This document shows, one piece after another, positions 62,720 to 64,000 of a stretch of 64,000 bases of DNA. The notes beneath the pieces were generated by a model. That model did no database searches. It was not told where the DNA came from and saw only the letters and a list, made by a program, of their open reading frames with translations. Positions within the stretch are counted from its first letter, which is position 1, and each line of letters opens with the position of its first letter. The stretch lies in assembly GCF_901827175.1 (NCBI RefSeq), contig NZ_LR594662.1, positions 2,728,001 through 2,792,000 of the forward strand, in the 5' to 3' direction. The translations under genes were made by a program, and so were the position numbers. The stretch comes from Variovorax sp. RA8. GTDB taxonomy: Bacteria; Pseudomonadota; Gammaproteobacteria; Burkholderiales; Burkholderiaceae_C.

Positions 62720-64000
62720 ATGGCAGCGGCAGCATGGCGGTGGACTGCGGGGGCTACGCTTTTTCTCGCGGCTTGCGGCGGGGGTGGGGGCGGCGGCAGC
62801 GTCGCGATCAATGCCTTCGGCGTGTCCGGGTCGGGCACTCCCGCACCGGCGCCGGCTCCGCCGCCCGGGCCTGCACCGGCCCCCGCGCCGGCCCCTGCAC
62901 CTGCGCCGGCGCCCGCGCCGGCGCCCGCGCCGATGAACGTCAAGGTGGTCGAACTGGCGAGCGGGTTCGCCAATCCCTGGGGCCTCGCCTTCCTGCCCGA
63001 CGGCAAGCTGCTGGTGACGCAGCGCGGCGGCCAGATTCGCCTGCGCAATCCCGACGGCACGCCGGTGAACGGCGGCGCTGACCAGGTCAGCGGCGTGCCC
63101 GCGGTCGAGGCGGTGGGGCAGGGCGGGCTGCTCGACGTCGCCGTGGACCCCGCCTTCGCCAGCAATCGCCGCATCTACTTCAGCTACGCGGAGCGCGACG
63201 GCGCCGACGCCAGCTTCAACGGCACGGCGGTCGCGCGCGCCGAGCTCGACGTGGCCAACCGCAGCCTGGCCAATGTGCTCGTGATCTTCAGGCAGCAGCC
63301 GAAGGCGCAGAGCAGCGCGCACTTCGGCTCGCGCCTTGTTTTCGATCGCAGCGGCCACTTGTTCGTGACCCTGGGCGAGCGCTCCAACACCGACCAGCGC
63401 GGCTTTGCCCAGGACCTCACGCGTGGCCACGGCAAGGTGATGCGCATCACCACCGACGGCGCGCCGGCGCCGGGCAATCCGAATTTCGGCGTGGCCGGCG
63501 CGCAGCCGCAGATCTGGAGCTACGGCCATCGCAACGTCCAGGGCGCGGCGCTGCACCCGGCCACCGGCGATCTGTGGGTGAGCGAGCATGGCGCGCAGGG
63601 CGGCGACGAGGTCAACCTCGCGCTGCCGGGCAGGAACTACGGCTGGCCGATCATCAGCTACGGCCAGGAGTACGGCACCCTCACGCAGGTCGGCGAGGGC
63701 ACCGCCAAGGCCGGCATGGAACAACCGCTCAGCTATTGGGAGAAGGCCGACGGCTCGGCCTGGACGGCGGGCACGCCCAAGTCCTCCATCGCACCCAGCG
63801 GCATGGTCTTCTACACCGGCGATGCGCTGCCCGACTGGAAGGGCAGCCTGTTCGTCGGCGCACTGGCAGGGACGGCACTGTGGCGGCTCACCCTCAGCGG
63901 CAACACGGTGACCGCGCGCGAACGCCTGCTGGCCGATCGCGGCGAGCGCATCCGCGACGTGCGGCAGGGGCCCGACGGCTGGCTCTACGTGCTGACGGAC
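62720..64000 (+). CDS. PQQ-type glucose/sorbosone dehydrogenase lipoprotein, 3' end off the window
   Basis: At least 427 aa in the window. The lipobox LFLAAC places Cys19 as the lipid attachment site, followed by GGGGGGG. A Pro/Ala linker of about 30 residues (APAPAPAPP-like) leads to the six-bladed beta-propeller GSDH domain: GFANPWGLAFLPDGKLLVTQR, GGLLDVAVDPAFASNRRIYFSY, YGHRNVQGAALHPATGDLWVSEHG, GGDEVNLALPGRNYGWP. Aldose sugar dehydrogenases of this type oxidise sugars in the periplasm using PQQ. GGAAGGAGC precedes the ATG. The stop is beyond base 64000. Confidence 0.92.
   Translation, partial: MAAAAWRWTAGATLFLAACGGGGGGGSVAINAFGVSGSGTPAPAPAPPPGPAPAPAPAPAPAPAPAPAPAPMNVKVVELASGFANPWGLAFLPDGKLLVTQRGGQIRLRNPDGTPVNGGADQVSGVPAVEAVGQGGLLDVAVDPAFASNRRIYFSYAERDGADASFNGTAVARAELDVANRSLANVLVIFRQQPKAQSSAHFGSRLVFDRSGHLFVTLGERSNTDQRGFAQDLTRGHGKVMRITTDGAPAPGNPNFGVAGAQPQIWSYGHRNVQGAALHPATGDLWVSEHGAQGGDEVNLALPGRNYGWPIISYGQEYGTLTQVGEGTAKAGMEQPLSYWEKADGSAWTAGTPKSSIAPSGMVFYTGDALPDWKGSLFVGALAGTALWRLTLSGNTVTARERLLADRGERIRDVRQGPDGWLYVLTD

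Noticed and set aside
62837..62935. CRISPR-like or repeat array
   Set aside because: The repetition encodes an Ala-Pro linker in frame; no spacers of constant length.

Overview
The window is GC-rich, densely packed DNA from a betaproteobacterium, most likely Comamonadaceae and Variovorax-like. The evidence is the overall gene style: many short-chain dehydrogenases, orphan Bug/Ttt periplasmic binding proteins, TonB, IclR, LacI and GntR regulators, and ATGA start/stop overlaps nearly everywhere. No rRNA, tRNA, CRISPR array, prophage or complete insertion sequence was seen. Almost all of the window is chromosomal catabolic and housekeeping sequence.

Layout. 1-3615: a TetR-RND efflux operon running off the left edge. 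3717-6880: msrA, a His-rich membrane protein and a ZnuD-like TonB receptor. 6990-9509: an unusual two-gene cassette (aspartokinase-like protein plus ATP-grasp amino-acid ligase). 9845-15124: aldo/keto reductase, an AEC permease whose stop codon is missing, pdxH, a MocA-like transferase, sodC/chaC and an OmpA-like protein. 15251-18876: the Entner-Doudoroff pair edd-eda with a dehalogenase-type hydrolase, then gloA. 18976-22348: a ferric-iron ABC transporter (fbpABC) with a Fur-box-like site. 22651-28716: acyl-CoA ligase, nitronate monooxygenase, SDR, kappa-GST-like isomerase and two tandem Bug proteins. 28723-39343: an eleven-gene minus-strand operon, the most interesting part of the window. 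39437-46250: IclR/iron-alcohol-dehydrogenase pair, thioesterase, MarR-MFS-MATE block and an SDR. 46251-47048: a degenerate stretch. 47049-57433: a sugar-acid cluster (aldolases, 2-keto-3-deoxygalactonate kinase, IlvD-type dehydratase, hydroxyacid dehydrogenase, FadR-type regulator and a complete sugar ABC transporter). 57527-64000: rhlE helicase, a TPR methyltransferase, ettA and the start of a PQQ-type sugar dehydrogenase lipoprotein.

The best candidate for an undescribed system is the operon at 28723-39343. It encodes an IolC kinase fused to a DUF2090 aldolase, a NitT/TauT-type ABC importer, a D-tagatose-3-epimerase-like TIM barrel, two ordinary SDRs, an epoxide-hydrolase-like alpha/beta hydrolase, an SDR with the Tyr-x3-Arg signature of halohydrin dehalogenases, and a LacI repressor. 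A perfect 14-bp CG-centred palindrome sits 21 bp upstream of the first gene. The combination suggests import of a sugar- or cyclitol-like compound, opening of a halohydrin or epoxide, and breakdown through a phosphorylated deoxy-keto-acid. That reading is inference; the gene order, overlaps and motifs are visible. A second candidate is the aspartokinase-like/ATP-grasp pair, which resembles the activating and ligating half of a small peptide-like metabolite pathway.

Central carbon metabolism is represented twice: edd-eda for 6-phosphogluconate, and the dgoK/dgoA-like set with its own importer for galactonate-type acids. Metal supply is represented by the iron importer, the ZnuD-like receptor and SodC.
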